This document shows, in pieces, positions 44,400 to 56,184 of a stretch of DNA of 64,000 nucleotides (the stretch's first letter is position 1; each line of letters starts with the position of its first letter). A program made the position numbers and the translations under genes. Under the pieces are notes generated by a model. The model was not told where the DNA came from and did no database searches. It saw nothing but the letters and a program-made list of their open reading frames with translations. The stretch comes from Ctenosaura bakeri (lineage: Eukaryota > Chordata > Lepidosauria > Squamata > Iguanidae), in assembly GCA_948474755.1 (NCBI GenBank), contig CAOLHI010000655.1, positions 248,001 to 312,000 of the forward strand, given 5' to 3'.

Positions 44400-47060
44400 T
44401 TACAAAGTTATCAGCTGCATACCACTTCAACTGTCACTGGCTCCAGCCTAAAGAATCCTGGAATTTATAGTTTGGTGAATTATATAGAACTGCCTGCTTG
44501 GGAACTCCAGTCCATTCTCCTGACCTAGACTTCCCAGGATACCCTGAGTGCTATCTTCACTACAGAATTCACCTGATTTAATTATCAACCTTTGCTTCTC
44601 AGAGCAACCTGGCACATTCTAAACACTTCACCAAAATACATATTACCAGATAACTTGGGATGACGCCATCACAATTACACTGGTAGGAAAAAGCTATAAT
44701 TATGTAGTGCAGGAGAACTACATAGTTTACTCTCTTTTTAAACCAAAATCTGGAAATCTAGGCTAACAAATGGTATAAACAGGCATCAAGTGGCATGGGT
44801 AAAACCTGGTCAACTGTGGAGTATGGCAGTTTTACTTTCTACTCCCCCACCCCTTTCCACTATTTTCTAGTCTCAGTCTCCCTCCCTCTCTCTCCTACCA
44901 CTTATTCAGCCTTTCTCTCTCATTCTCTGAATATCAGGCAGCAAGAATTCTCATTCTCTGCTTCAATATGCATATGCATACATGTATACATAAACACATA
45001 TATAATAAGCATGCACAAGCATGCGTGCACACATGTACGCATACACATATTAACATGGCAACAGGAACAGACAAGACTCATCAAGGAACTGACTTACACA
45101 GAAGTAGAATCTGTGTTGTTCCAGCAATATCAAAGGCCAGAAGTTTAAACAACTAAGTCTTCTGGTGCCCCACACAAAATAAGCTGCAGGCGTTGGAACC
45201 AAACCTCAAGGCTGACTGCTCTTACTCCAGGAGTCTGGCATCTACTGCCTAGAAACTCAATACTACCTGGTGATTCAGATACTGCAAGCTACAAATATTT
45301 TAATTGATTAAGCTTAATTAATCCGTTTTTTAAAACAGGACAACCCCAAGATGCATTCTTTTAGAGGTTCATTAGTATACAGATCAAGTTTCAGATGTCT
45401 AGGTTTCTCAAGTCTTAGAGCTATGGTGGAGACAAATGCACATACACTCTATCATAATTATAGATTTTTTTAGCAAAGCTTATTTGATGATTTTGAAAGA
45501 TTAAGATCATCTGAAAAGAATCATCTGAAAAGAATGCATATTACCACAGTTAACAGACTCGATAGCAATCTAGTGTTTCTATAATTTTAAAAGATTTTTT
45601 TTAACTTTCTCATTAGCATGCAAAATGAATTGCACTTAAAGAAAAAAAAGAGCCAGTTTGGACTTCTGCAGGCTAGTTTACAAAGGTCAGTGTTCCCTGA
45701 AAATCCATCAATGGACATTTCCCTGTCTGAATAGCTGTCAAGTTCAATTCCAGCTTAAAATAAAGAACTCTTAGAGGAACTGCCCAAGATTAACAAAAAC
45801 TCTTATCAACAAACTGTCTATCTGTCTGGATATCAGACAGAGCAGATTGTAAGAGTCACTGTATTTCTTTGTTAAATTATTCTAATTTTCAATCCAACAT
45901 TAGTCGTACCTAGAAAGGACCCACTAAGATAATACTTTTTAGTCACCGGTACTTTAAGTCCCACTGATTTCAACAGGTCAAGTTTAAACAGGAAGCAGTC
46001 TGGATTTAGCCCAACATTCGCATCTATATGTATAGATTAAAATACATATGTTTATGTACATCTATGACATCTTCCTTTTAGATAATGCATTTTCTCCTGG
46101 ACGGCTGCAAAACTGCTCAGTCTAACTCAGCAGTTGTATCTGGATGGTCATATCTTATCTAAATAATCAAGTCTGTTTACTCATGCTCAAAGCCCCTTTG
46201 CAGAATGAAATATCAATCCAGAAAGCATCTCATTCAAGGTAAGTAAAGGTAGATCCCGGTATACTGGTAGGTCTCTGTGCGATCTGTAGCCGATTAGCAA
46301 GATTTTTCTGGCTTCAATTATTCAACAATATGGGCAAATATATTATTCCTTCCACGTGCTCAAATGAGACTGATGAAATTCAGAAAGCAGTGAAAACAGT
46401 GAAAGCAGTGGTCTTTGAATGACCATAGCACTTGATGGCCATGAGCACTTGCAAAACCTTGCTTAGTTCTAGGAGGCTCCACAACAAGTTGTGCCCTGGT
46501 GCAGAACCCATATATGTCAGCGAGAAAGACAATGAAGAACCAGTATTCCCTCTTTCTTTCAAACTGAGGAATGAAAATGAAAAGTGTACCTCAACTGACA
46601 ATTTGCCTCCCGAAAGGGCTGCAATGTGAGCAAAAGGACTATACTCAAGCAAAGGTAAAATGGTCACCCAAACTAGCTAATTAAAGGCAACTTCAAGCAG
46701 TGTTGATTTGGTAAAATAAAGCCTGTGAATTAAATATTAATGTGTTCTGATAAACCTCAAAGGTGTTATTTTCTATTATGTCCACTAAATATTAAAAATA
46801 GTTTTACTGGGTCATTCCCAAGGCAGACAACAAACAAACAAACAGGAGACCGAGAAAGTGATGCTGCTCTTGGCTCTCTTCTCAAAGACAGACACAATCT
46901 TAAAGTGAAATATTTTAATGCTGGGTTGGTTGGGAATTTTGCAGCTCTGCACATACTGAACGGCAACTTTCAGCAGCCCTAGCCAGCAAAATTAGGCATG
47001 AGAAATACTGGGAACGGCAGTTCAATAACATATGTAAGGCCATACAGTTTCCACCCTTGG
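44400..47060. other. Intron, one possible hAT fragment and a purine-pyrimidine alternating tract
   Basis: GAATCCTGGAATTTATAGTTTG at 44,453 with CTAGACTTCCCAGGATACC at 44,526 resembles an imperfect palindromic hAT fragment. An alternating tract with ATGCATATGCATACATG lies at about 44,968-45,050. Nothing else recognised to 47.06 kb. Confidence 0.4.
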
Positions 47061-47067
47061 TTGTTAT

Positions 47068-47122
47068 TTATTGTTATTGTTGTGTGCCTTCAAGTAATTT
47101 CCAACTTACGACATATAGCAAA
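47068..47122 (-). repeat. Sauria-type SINE fragment
   Basis: TTATTGTTGTGTGCCTTCAAG followed by TTTCCAACTTACGACATAT: only the 3' end of the SINE is present. Confidence 0.7.
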
Positions 47123-47383
47123 CTCTGATAATGAGGGAGTCACACGATATCTGCATGGATACTCAGCAAGCACAGACACCACATATTTACTCCCCTTCCC
47201 ACATGGTCAAAGCTTTCTAAGAACAGTTGACATGAGACATCCGAAAAATTCTACGGCAACTTTCCACTACCAAGCTGTGAAGTGGTCTGGAGCTGCAGGA
47301 GTAGCATCCCAACTCTTTCAGCCACCTGGAGCCAGCTTCTCCGTCTGTTCTGTCTAGCGGGCTGCTGACCTTTCACAAAAGGG

Positions 47384-47625
47384 TGAGCCAGTGTGATGTA
47401 GTGGTTTGACTGTTAGTCTAGAACTTCTGAAGACCAGGATTCAAATCCCCACTCAGTCATGGAAACCAACTAGGTGGCCTTGGGCAAGTCACACTCTCTC
47501 AGGCTCAGAGGAAGGCAGTGACAAACCCACTCTGAACAAATCTTGCTGAGAAGCCCCATGGCAGGGTTGCCCTATGGTCACCATAAGTCAGAAATGACTT
47601 GAAGACATATAACAAGTTATACAAA
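47384..47625 (+). repeat. Sauria-type SINE, near full length
   Basis: GAGCCAGTGTGATGTAGTGG, GATTCAAATCCCCACTCAG (B box), CTTGGGCAAGTCACACTCTC and GTCAGAAATGACTTGAAGAC in the right order. It lies 150 bp from the 47.8 kb FAM193A exon. Confidence 0.9.
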
Positions 47626-47776
47626 ACCAGGAAACAAAATAAATGGATATATGTTCACACACATATCTTTTCCTAACATATTCTACACAAACACAGCCTT
47701 TACCTCACTCTCTCCAATTCCTGATAAGACCAAACAAGCAAAAAAAACAACAACCAAAAAAATAGTATCTCCTTAC

Positions 47777-47921
47777 CTCTTCGTCAACATAATCATCTAT
47801 TCTTTTCTGGCATTCAAGCCATGCTTCAGCAACTTGCCCCATCTCCTGTTCCAGTTGATGATACTGGTCAAGCAAGGTTCTATACGTATCTTCACTATAC
47901 GAATTACGTGTTATTCCAAGC
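47777..47921 (-). CDS. FAM193A: FAM193A coding exon (most upstream confident exon)
   Basis: 145 bp: one base completing a codon, then 48 codons ending DDYVDEE before a GTAAG donor. The acceptor is a T-rich tract ending TTTTTAG. It encodes YRTLLDQYHQLEQEMGQ followed by VAEAWLECQKRIDDYV, a conserved, probably helical segment near the N-terminus of FAM193A. It starts in phase 2, so an upstream coding exon must supply two bases. It contains no methionine before the EQEM segment, so it cannot be the start exon. Confidence 0.93.
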
Positions 47922-49029
47922 CTAAAAATTAAGATAGCAGTAGGTATATAGTCTTACCTAAAACATATCAAAATATTTAGTAGTATCTGCTAGCATTATA
48001 CTATATCTAAGATGCCTAGAAATGCCAGTAAGTCAGAAATCCTGGTGCATTGGTCCATTTTTGTCAGAAAAAAATCCGTAAAATTTTTGGATGCTGTTTT
48101 TTCCCCCATGGAAAAATTCCCAAGCACACTTATCTGTACTTGTTTTGGCTGTTGTACTGCAAACAGTTATGTTAGATGGACTGAATGTACTCTAGGCATG
48201 TTTGTTATAACAGACTGTAAAATATTCTACAATGGCTTTAGCTGTCAGCCACACATTTTCACATATAACCAAATGTACTTTCTGAAGGAAAAAAACTACT
48301 GTCATGCATTATTCTATAAATAAAATATTTGTTATTGCTTTTCATACATTATTAATTCAGCTAAGGAATATATCCAGCAAGTTACATTTTATCATAACAA
48401 AAACATTTTATCTTTCCTAATCTTATAGTAATTAAGTCAAAATGTATAGTTTTTTAAAAAATAAAGATAACTCCTCCCCCACTTATGTTAGCACAAGGTG
48501 GGAAAACTTCTCCTGAGTCTAAGTCATTGGAGTCCTTCTATCATTTTGATTACATATTATGTCCTTTTAAAACAGAATCTCAGTTCATGTTTAAAAACAC
48601 TTAACCACTTTTCCCCACAACAGAACTAATCATTCCTTTCAGGTTAAAACACATGAACTATATTCATCCATTTTAAATTAATAAACAAGGAAGTAGAATT
48701 TTGGGTGATACTAAAATGGGAAAAACATTAAAGTGAGCACAGGGTATAAAAGAAATGGTTGCCATTCCCCCCCCCTGAAAATCATATTTCATTGAAATTG
48801 ATTTTCCTCTCTGAATATCTGACTGTTGATCCTCTCCAAAAACTATGGACAGAATACAATAGCGTTGCTCTAAATGGAAGGATTTCTGTCAGCAAATGGC
48901 AGGGTGCAGGGTCTCTCCTCTCCCTCACATCTTCTTATGCATGTTCAGCCCTGCTCTAAAGGAAAGAGAAGCTCCAAACCTGCTCCAAAGGTCTCTTCAC
49001 ATTCCTCACAACTGTTACTGAAAGACAGT
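47922..49029. other. Intron, nothing recognised
   Basis: No gene or clear repeat seen. Confidence 0.5.
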
Positions 49030-49195
49030 GTTGTTCTGTACCTTCAAGTCATTTTTGAGCTATGGTGACCCTCTTAAGGCAATACCTACCTCAAATATTG
49101 GCATTAGCTCAGCTCTCGAAGCAGACTTGCATGAATGGGAGCAAAACTGAAATCTAGGCTGTTAGACACACACTCAATACTATGAAACTACTTCA
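49030..49195 (-). repeat. Sauria-type SINE, diverged
   Basis: GTTCTGTACCTTCAAGTCAT, GAGCTATGGTGACCCT and a degraded right end with ACTCAATACTATGAAACTA. Confidence 0.6.
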
Positions 49196-49663
49196 AGCTT
49201 CCACTGAAATTATGCTACATGCTATAATATGAGGCAATTCGTTGATGAGTTCTCATCTTGTTCATAGGGTTTCATAAAATAGTGTGCTGCTTCTTCTCTT
49301 TAGTAGGCAATGGTATATGTTTTATGTGATTTATCACATGAATAAAAATGCCTGTCTACTTAGTTTATATACCAGTATCTTCACTACAGCATCAGTAGAC
49401 AACACAAATTAGCATTTCAGCTCAAGAGCAGCAACAGGGTCTTTCTACGAGACAATAATCTCCTAAATGCAGACTCAACACACCAATCCACTAAGAAAGT
49501 TTAAGGTTAAAATCATGGCTCATGTTCTACCCCTGTACTAATGAGAAGCTAGCAAAGGAATAAATCCTACAATGAAAAGTGCTGCTGCCATTGTTTTGTG
49601 ATACTGCACACAGCAGTGCTAATCTATAGTGGATGTTATTAAGAAAGCAGTGCCTAAATATTC

Positions 49664-49860
49664 TGAAGGCACCAGATTATGTCTGATCTTGGAAGCTAAG
49701 CAAGGTTAGCATTTAGGTAGGACACCACTAATGAATACCAGGTGCTCTAGGCTTATTTCAGAGGAAGGAAATTCACCTCAGAACAAAATACCATGGAATT
49801 CATGGGGTTGCTCTAAGTCAACAGGTGACTTAAAGGCACGTGCGCGCATGCACACACACA
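49664..49860 (+). repeat. 5S rRNA-derived SINE
   Basis: TGTCTGATCTTGGAAGCTAAG, the C-box part of 5S rRNA, is followed by TACCAGGTGCTCTAGGCTTA, the 5S 3' end. The SINE body (TTTCAGAGGAAGG, TCTAAGTCAACAGGTGACTT) and a CA-rich tail come next. The order fits 5S-Sauria-type SINEs. Confidence 0.8.
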
Positions 49861-49873
49861 AGAGCACACTTAC

Positions 49874-49960
49874 ATTAAGGACGTTGTCAACATTGAATGA
49901 TGAACAAATACCCCCAATAATTTCTGGCAAACTCTTGAAAGCATCTCTTAAACAATTCAA
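49874..49960 (-). other. Candidate upstream FAM193A exon (weak)
   Basis: A consensus donor (AAT then GTAAGT) lies at 49,873/49,874 on the minus strand. In the phase that would join the 47.8 kb exon, the segment is open after a TAA and contains two ATGs, giving a short N-terminus ending MLTTSLM before LGITRNS. In another frame it reads LNCLRDAFKSLPEIIGG but ends in phase 0, which does not fit. It directly abuts a 5S-derived SINE. No family match is claimed. Confidence 0.2.
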
Positions 49961-50570
49961 TGAGAGAGCCACCTCAGAAGTATTAAGGTGATGATTTTCT
50001 TGTTTTTCTGACTTTCATACACAGATGACTGCTAGAGAAACTGCAAGAAGTAGCTGAATGGAAACTTTGACAGAAAAAAGGATTGGTAAATCTGGAAAAG
50101 CTGAATAGATCTTTAAAAGCACCTCCATCAGCCTACAGATGCTGGACAACAGCTTAATTACTAGAATGATAGGTGAGAATTTGAGGATGTGCAGCAGCAA
50201 AATAAGAAGAAGACCAAAACACATCATTATGATCAAACAACAATTGTATAAAATGAATTTGAAGATGTCCACTCCTGCAAGGCAGTTTCAGGAATTTAAT
50301 AATTCTTTTTATCCTTCACACAGCAGTATGTGCCTGCTGACAGGCATGTTTGGAGCATACTGAATGCTGCATCTTATTTCAAAGAATGAAAAATACAGAA
50401 ATTACCTTGGGCAAAATATATGCATAATTATTCTACTGTTTTGTAATGTGTGAGGATTTCTAGAAAGGTTCTCCAGGGGCTGTAATGGACACATTACATA
50501 AGATAGTCACTGTACAACTGGCTCACAGCCAAAATGGCACATTAGAATGACTACAGAATAGGAAGCATTT
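49961..50570. other. Intron, nothing recognised
   Basis: No gene or clear repeat seen. Confidence 0.5.
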
Positions 50571-51900
50571 GCCATATATACTCATGTATAAGTTGACCTC
50601 GTATACATGTCAAGGACAGATCTGGAGAGGTCAACATTATAGATTTTCCTATGACCTACAGGTAAGCTGAGGGTAAAACTTGGCGGCATGTTAAAAAACA
50701 AATATCTTCTTCTCCTTTTAAAATGCCTAAGGGGAACATATTTAGGAAGTGCTAAAGGGAAGGACAGGATCTATTTTTTGAGGTGTTACAACTGGGAGGG
50801 GTATAAATTGCATTGCTGACATTAAAATATCTATATCTATACAAATACAGATGGAAGTAGAAAGCAAAGAAAGCAACCTACATCCATTAGGGACTCATCA
50901 TGAAGGCAATGACAATATGCAGAGGTTATAAGCCCCTCGTGGCATTTGGAAGTAGCACTTCACCCCATTACCTCTCCCATGCCCAAACTGGAAAAAAGAC
51001 AAGCAGATTTCCCTTCATCCCCACCTTCTTTTTCAGCCCAACTGGCATTCAGCAGCAATGTGGAGGAGCTCAAAGAATGCAGCACACCCACTATTTGGGG
51101 TACCTGAGGTGCAGTGGAGCAGAGGCCATTTTGAATAGGGGTTTCCTGTGTAAGCCTCATCTCACAAGGCCACTCTGCTCCACCTCAAACACCCCAAATG
51201 CTGGGCAGCACATTCTTTGGGTTCCCCCATGTTGCTGCTTAATGCAACTCAGGCTGAAAAAGAAGGTGGGGAAGGAGGAAAGAAAGAAAGGCTGCCTTTT
51301 GATCTCCAGTTTGGGCAAGGGGTGGTGGTAATGGGATAGGACTGCTGCTTCCCAAAATAGTGAGGAGACAGAGCTCATCCAGCCAGCAACACTGGCCCTT
51401 ACTGCACCATCCCAGCATGGGGATGTGTTGCTGCTGGTCTGCAACATCTGCCATCGCAAAACACTGTTGTGGTCCCACTGCTGTCAAATCTCCAGCTGTT
51501 GCGATAGAGCCATAAACCATTATAGGAAAAAATCCAGTAATGACCTCCCTTCACACAATGATCCTGTCAACTGCGGGTGTGCGGGAAGGTTGGAAGTGCT
51601 ATCAAGCGCTTCTTTCTGCAATACAGACTAGAAATAGGCCGGCTGCACTGCAGAAGGAAGGATCATGTCTCGAACACTACCCAGCCAACCAGTGCAGTGG
51701 GGAGTGTTTGGGTCCCAATCCAATCACAGCCATGGCATTGCTGAGACTGCAATGGGACAACACAAGATCGCTGGGTAGTGCAGTAAGGGCCATCATCATC
51801 TGTTTCCAGCACTGACCCATAGATAAGTTGAGCCAGGTTTTTGGATGTGATTTTTTTTTTAGTCAAAAGTTTTTCAACTTACACACGAGTACATACAGTA
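50571..51900. mobile_element. Foldback DNA element, 1.33 kb
   Basis: The left end GCCATATATACTCATGTATAAG and the right end, reverse-complemented TACTGTATGTACTCGTGTG then TAAGTTGA, form terminal inverted repeats. Inside, a long imperfect palindrome has arms at about 50,955-51,145 and 51,165-51,345: CCCACCTTCTTTTTCAGCCC against its complement, and TGCCCAAACTGG on both arms. The open frames on both strands here are a by-product of this foldback. No transposase. Confidence 0.65.
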
Positions 51901-52811
51901 AGCTCTTATATTGGGAATAATGAACTTTCCTGAATAAGATTGGACAAAAGAATTAAGAATCCAAGTGCACTACTGCCATAGCACTGCAGATGCAAACAAA
52001 CAAATCACTGTTTGCTGAATACTGTATATATCAAATGTAAACTAACATCAGTAAGCAGCACTTTCTGCCTTCAGAAAAATACTCAAGAATAATTTTGGGA
52101 AATATAAACCATTCATGTTCTTCTCGCCTTCTTCAGAATAGAGTTATGAAAAACCAATTATTTTTTAAAAAATTGTTTTTAGTTAAATTGGATTAACGTT
52201 TAAATCAGATTTTAAGTTTAATTTGAACTTTTACGTTTAAATTCAAAATTCAATATCTTCTTGAAACAATTAGTAAAAAATACCTTAAAGATACCATCTG
52301 TATATTTTACTTCTTAGTTATACTATAGTGTACGAGATAACAGCAGTTTATGGTGATAGGTGACAATTCTGCATGTATGTGTTCATGAAGGTACACATGA
52401 AGTGCACATGCTTCCTTTCTTTCTCAAGCCCTTGTCCAGGCCCTCTCTAAGTGCAAAGACAGAGAAAATGAATGAACTTGAGGAGAAAAAGAAGAGATAG
52501 AGCAGATCTGAGCAAGCAGGAATAGGGATATAAGCTCATGGGATCCCATATATTTAAATCAATCAGATTTATATCAAATGGATCACGAACCAAGGTCTAC
52601 ACTAATGTTTCCAACTTGGAAACATGGCAAATTAGCAGAACTTATTCTTTTCAATATGCATATACACAATATTCAAAAGAATGTTCTTCTCCTAGCTCAA
52701 ATACACATGCATACATATGGCCTTAAACTCTTTTAACCTGCTTAAACTTTTTAATTATTTAAATTTTTATTTTTACAGTTTTAAATTTCAAATTATTTTA
52801 AACTGATTAAA
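51901..52811. other. Intron, nothing recognised
   Basis: AT-rich with TTTAAATT-type low complexity near 52,160-52,240 and 52,740-52,800. Confidence 0.5.
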
Positions 52812-53323
52812 CAGCCCTCCACATCTGCGGGTTTGACTTTCACGGATTTGATTATCTGCACGTTTCTTCAATCCCTGCCACCACGACCACCACAACCTCA
52901 GATGCTTCTTTTCCAGGGAAAACTCCACTCTCAGCAGCTCTGATCAGGCTGTACAGCCCTTTAAAAACCTACCGCTGGTGGTCTTCCACCTCCTCCTCCA
53001 CCACTACCACCACCACCACCAGGCACTGTCTGGGAAGCTAAGGCTGGCCCACAGCCCAATTTCTCAGCACCACAAACCCTCTCCCAATGCCACTCCATGC
53101 CCAGGGAATGAGATAGGCAAGAGAGAGAAGGCACAGGGCCACCATGTCAACCCACCCCTTTTCCCTCTCCTTTACCTAATCTGGTTTGGACCCTGGGTGA
53201 CTGGTCTCCCCACCCTGCCTCAGCCCCCTTTCCACAGACATGCACATACTTTGGTATTTGCAATTTTTCCACTTCTGTGAGCATCCTGTGCCCCTAATCC
53301 TAGTGAATGTGGAGGACCAACTG
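52812..53323. repeat. Pogo/Tigger-like MITE, about 510 bp
   Basis: The left end CAGCCCTCCACATCTGCGG and the right end AATGTGGAGGACCAACTG followed by TA are imperfect inverted repeats of the CAGTYGRCCCTCCAC type. A CACCAC trinucleotide tract sits inside. Confidence 0.7.
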
Positions 53324-53397
53324 TACTTCCAAACTACCCTGAATTCCCAATATATACAACAAGATATAAGCATTTTAATTAATAAATAAATGAATAT

Positions 53398-53562
53398 GTT
53401 GCTGCTATGTGCCTTCAAGTTGTTCCCGATTTATGGCGACCCTATCACGGGTTTTTCTGGAGCTAAGAGTGCGTGATGCATCCAAGATCACCCATTTCCA
53501 TGTGGAATCAAAACCTGGTCATAGTCCAAAACACTCAAATCAGTACACCACGCTGGCTCTCA
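53398..53562 (-). repeat. Sauria-type SINE, minus orientation
   Basis: GTTGCTGCTATGTGCCTTCAAG, CCGATTTATGGCGACCCTATC and GTACACCACGCTGGCTCTCA at the right end, with an internal deletion. Confidence 0.85.
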
Positions 53563-54499
53563 AATGAATATACAAGTGATAAAACAGAGTCTCCCAAAAG
53601 CTGAAGGTTACCATCCCTAACCTTGCAATGAGGCTACAACAGCCTCAGCTATTGTGTCTGTTTTTTCTCCCTACTGCCAGATCAAACTGATGCTACAGCT
53701 GAAGCCAAGCCACTCTACTCATGCTTTCTTGCTTCAAATCAACTTATTCCAGGTAATGGAGGTACACAAGCTCATACCTCTCTCCATTACAAATGGAGCA
53801 GGGGATCCCTGGCAAAATTGCTGACCCCCACTCAAGCAGACCTATTAAATCAATTGTGAAACATAAATAATCATTTAATTTCCACTGATTCAAGATGACT
53901 ACTCTAGTTTGGGACTAGCATTTGGGTTTAGGCCATTATCTGCCCCCAAAAAGTTTACATCCAATTTTCAGAAACTGTTGATTTGGCCCCACCCCTTGAT
54001 TGAAAGAAATTCTTGAACTCAGTCACTCATAGAGAGGCTGAAACAGCAATTATACACTTAAGCAGTTTTGGGAGGTGACTACACTGCACTCACATCCAAT
54101 ACAGAAGAACAAGGAAAGTTACTTTCCCCAGGGGAGGCCAGCTAAAAGGAAGCAAGAACAATGCTGTTCAGCGTACAGAGATGGGGTAGACAACGTTTTC
54201 CTAGAAAGACCCATAGAAGCCTTTCTGTCTTACAGCAACCAAGTAACTTCTCCATAAACGTTTGACTTCTCCAGACACATTCTTCCCAGAATAATCAAAA
54301 CGTTCATTTTTAAAATGCTTCCCATCTATAAATAAGCACGTTTACTTTACTGTTGTCCTGCCCCTGCAATTCAATGGATAATGTCCAATATCAGTAGGGC
54401 ACAAAGTACAGTGATCACATAATTCCTCCTATCTCTAGGGGAGAAAAATAACGTTCCTCGTTTTATCTGAGCAGGACCTTTGCAGCAGAGTTCAGCACT
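53563..54499. other. Intron, nothing recognised
   Basis: No gene or clear repeat seen. Confidence 0.5.
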
Positions 54500-55032
54500 G
54501 GTCATTTCTGCACTAGGCTGTTATAGCGCTATTATTCCACTTTCAAGTTCAAGTTCAAGTTTATTGCATTTTAGCAGTCAGCCATTGCACAAAATGAAGG
54601 AATAAAATCAGATTAAAATGAGAAAGAATAATCCAGCCAATATACATATAATACATAATCAACAATAAATAAATCACTTTCCATACCCCTCCTTGTTCTT
54701 TATAGCACGTAATTGTAAGGCCCTAACAAGAAATTTAGATGTTCTGAAAGACACATATTTCACAGTATCAGATAGCAGAAAACAAACTTTCGCAAAGAAA
54801 GAACTTCCCTTAAAAGACTTCAATAAAGGAAAAATATACTTGCTCCTAAGATCATTGTAAATAGGGCACTCAAGTAGAACATGAATTAAATCTTCTATTG
54901 AAACAGAGTTGCAAGCACATACTCTGTTCCACTTTCAACATCCTGGGGTTTGCAGTTTAGGGAGGCCCCAGGATTCCATAGGGCGTTCAAAGTGTAATAG
55001 CAGTACTGTAACAGGCTAGTGCGGAAATAGCC
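54500..55032. repeat. Palindromic MITE split by a nested insertion
   Basis: The outer parts are the 23.66 kb MITE family: GGTCATTTCTGCACTAGGC on the left and GCTAGTGCGGAAATAGCC on the right, flanked by ACT on both sides. At about 54,545-54,930 the left arm is broken by an unrelated segment starting with three GTTCAA repeats, probably a LINE-type insertion in reverse, after which CCACTTTCAACATCCTGGGG resumes. Confidence 0.7.
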
Positions 55033-55109
55033 ACTGTTTTAAGCGGAAATGTACCCCTCCCATCTTGAAACCAGGTTTTAGAAAAGTCTTTTGGCTGAAC
55101 GTGCCCGCC

Positions 55110-55188
55110 ACCAGGGCCATTTCCGCACTAGCCTGTTATAGCGCGATGATTCCACTTTCAACATCCTCTGGAATCCTGGGGTTTGACT
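55110..55188. repeat. Half of a palindromic MITE
   Basis: GGCCATTTCCGCACTAGCC to TGGAATCCTGGGGTTT; only one arm of the family is present, abutting the CpG island. Confidence 0.7.
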
Positions 55189-55189
55189 G

Positions 55190-56165
55190 AACGTGAGCCC
55201 AGACTCAAACACCCACTGCCGAGAATCACCCCTTCAGAGCCGAGACCCTCTTCCGCCTTCCGCCCCCCGCCTGCAGGCCCCTCTGCAGCAGGAAGGGCGC
55301 CGACTTCCAGGCCGGGAGGGGAACTTCGGCCTTCTCGGCGCGGCTGCAGGGAAGCGTCAAGGAACGAGGACCTCGAGCCAAAGGCGACGCCGTAGAAAAC
55401 GCCCATAAGGAAGAGAATACAAGGCCGGGAGGGGGGGCTCCGGAGGACCCCACGCCCCGAAAAGCACAAGCAGCGGGGGAGGGGGGAGAGAAGGCACGCG
55501 GCCGTACCCCACCCCCGGCAGGCTTCGGGGGCCCGGCCTCCGAGACCCAAAGGGCAGGAAAAGCGCCGCGGCGGCAAAATGGCCCTCTTCGCGTAAGCGG
55601 GAGGGACGGCGCCGTGAGAGACCGAACCGCCCTCCCTCCCTCCCCGGAGGCTTAAAAGAAAAGGCGAGAGGGAGGGCGAATGGCCCGCTTGGTGCCCTCC
55701 TCTTCAGGCATCGCGGTCGGTTAACGGGAGCCAAAAAGGGGCTTTCGGTACCGGCACATCTCACCTCAGGAATTGTCCTCAGCGGCCGCTCGCGAGTAGG
55801 CCAGGCAGCGCGGCCGCGGAGGAAGACCAGGCAGCGCAGGCAGCCGCGGAGAGGAGGAGGAGGAGGAGGAGGAGGCAATCCCTGACGGCCCCCCTTGCGA
55901 CAGACGGAGCGCCCTCCTCTCCTTCCAGGCCCTGCTACGCTGGGAGGTGACCGGCTTCCCTCAGCCCGCGCCCAGGCTGGCATGCTGAGGGCGCCGCCGG
56001 CGCCGCCTTCTCCTCCTCCTCCTCCATTAAAAGGAAGGAAGCGGCTGCTTGGCGGACGGAGGTCAACTGAACCAGCACTACCCGCTCTTTATTTATTTGT
56101 TTGTTTGTTTATTTATCGAGGCGGAGCGCAACTACCGCGACTTCTCCCGGGCGACGTCACAAGTC
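55190..56165 (-). promoter_or_regulatory. CpG island, probable FAM193A promoter
   Basis: The only strongly GC- and CpG-rich stretch in the window, containing several GC-box-like GGGGCGG/CCGCCC patches, a GGA trinucleotide run near 55,855-55,875 and an ACGTCAC CRE-like site near 56,154-56,160. It lies just upstream of the FAM193A exons. CpG-island promoters are often bidirectional, but no exon was found on the other side. Confidence 0.7.
55765..55990 (-). other. FAM193A: Probable FAM193A first exon, 5' untranslated
   Basis: Within the CpG island the minus strand has a good donor, CCTGAG followed by GTGAGA, at 55,764/55,765. The upstream boundary is a guess. In the phase needed to join the 47.8 kb exon directly (two bases left over), a TGA lies four codons before the donor, so this exon is probably non-coding or is followed by an undetected coding exon. 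A long open frame crosses the region, but GC-rich DNA gives such frames by chance. Confidence 0.45.
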
Positions 56166-56184
56166 GCTTGGGGACTTTCCACAA

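Larger units (their letters stand above)
1949..56000 (-). other. FAM193A: FAM193A gene, partial (5' region and ten internal coding exons)
   Basis: The spliced minus-strand reading frame matches FAM193A, a large, mostly disordered vertebrate protein with a cysteine-rich patch. FAM193A is poorly characterised; it has been reported to support p53 activity, and no enzymatic domain is known. Ten exons (47,777-47,921; 37,981-38,055; 17,460-17,572; 14,264-14,512; 13,401-13,551; 13,127-13,306; 10,079-10,327; 8,987-9,173; 5,921-6,193; 1,949-2,228) have AG acceptors and GT donors and join in one frame. Recognisable blocks include YRTLLDQYHQLEQEMGQ, WLECQKRIDDYVDE, CPNCNYRR, HLYPHIHG and TSSATSSVSCTATTVQSS. 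The 3' end of the gene, including the C-terminal coiled coil expected in this family, lies beyond base 1. The start-codon exon is not resolved. Introns hold nearly all the transposons in the window. Confidence 0.9.

Noticed and set aside
50900..51520. Overlapping open frames on both strands of 93-143 codons
   Set aside because: They fall on the two arms of the foldback element, so each mirrors the other; no protein motif.
55183..55408. Plus-strand open frames in the CpG island
   Set aside because: Two overlapping frames of similar length, both low-complexity Pro/Arg; explained by base composition.
55357..55983. Long minus-strand open frame of 208 codons in the CpG island
   Set aside because: GC-rich sequence gives long frames by chance; the peptide is Pro/Arg/Gly-rich without a known motif, and its frame does not join the 47.8 kb exon in phase.
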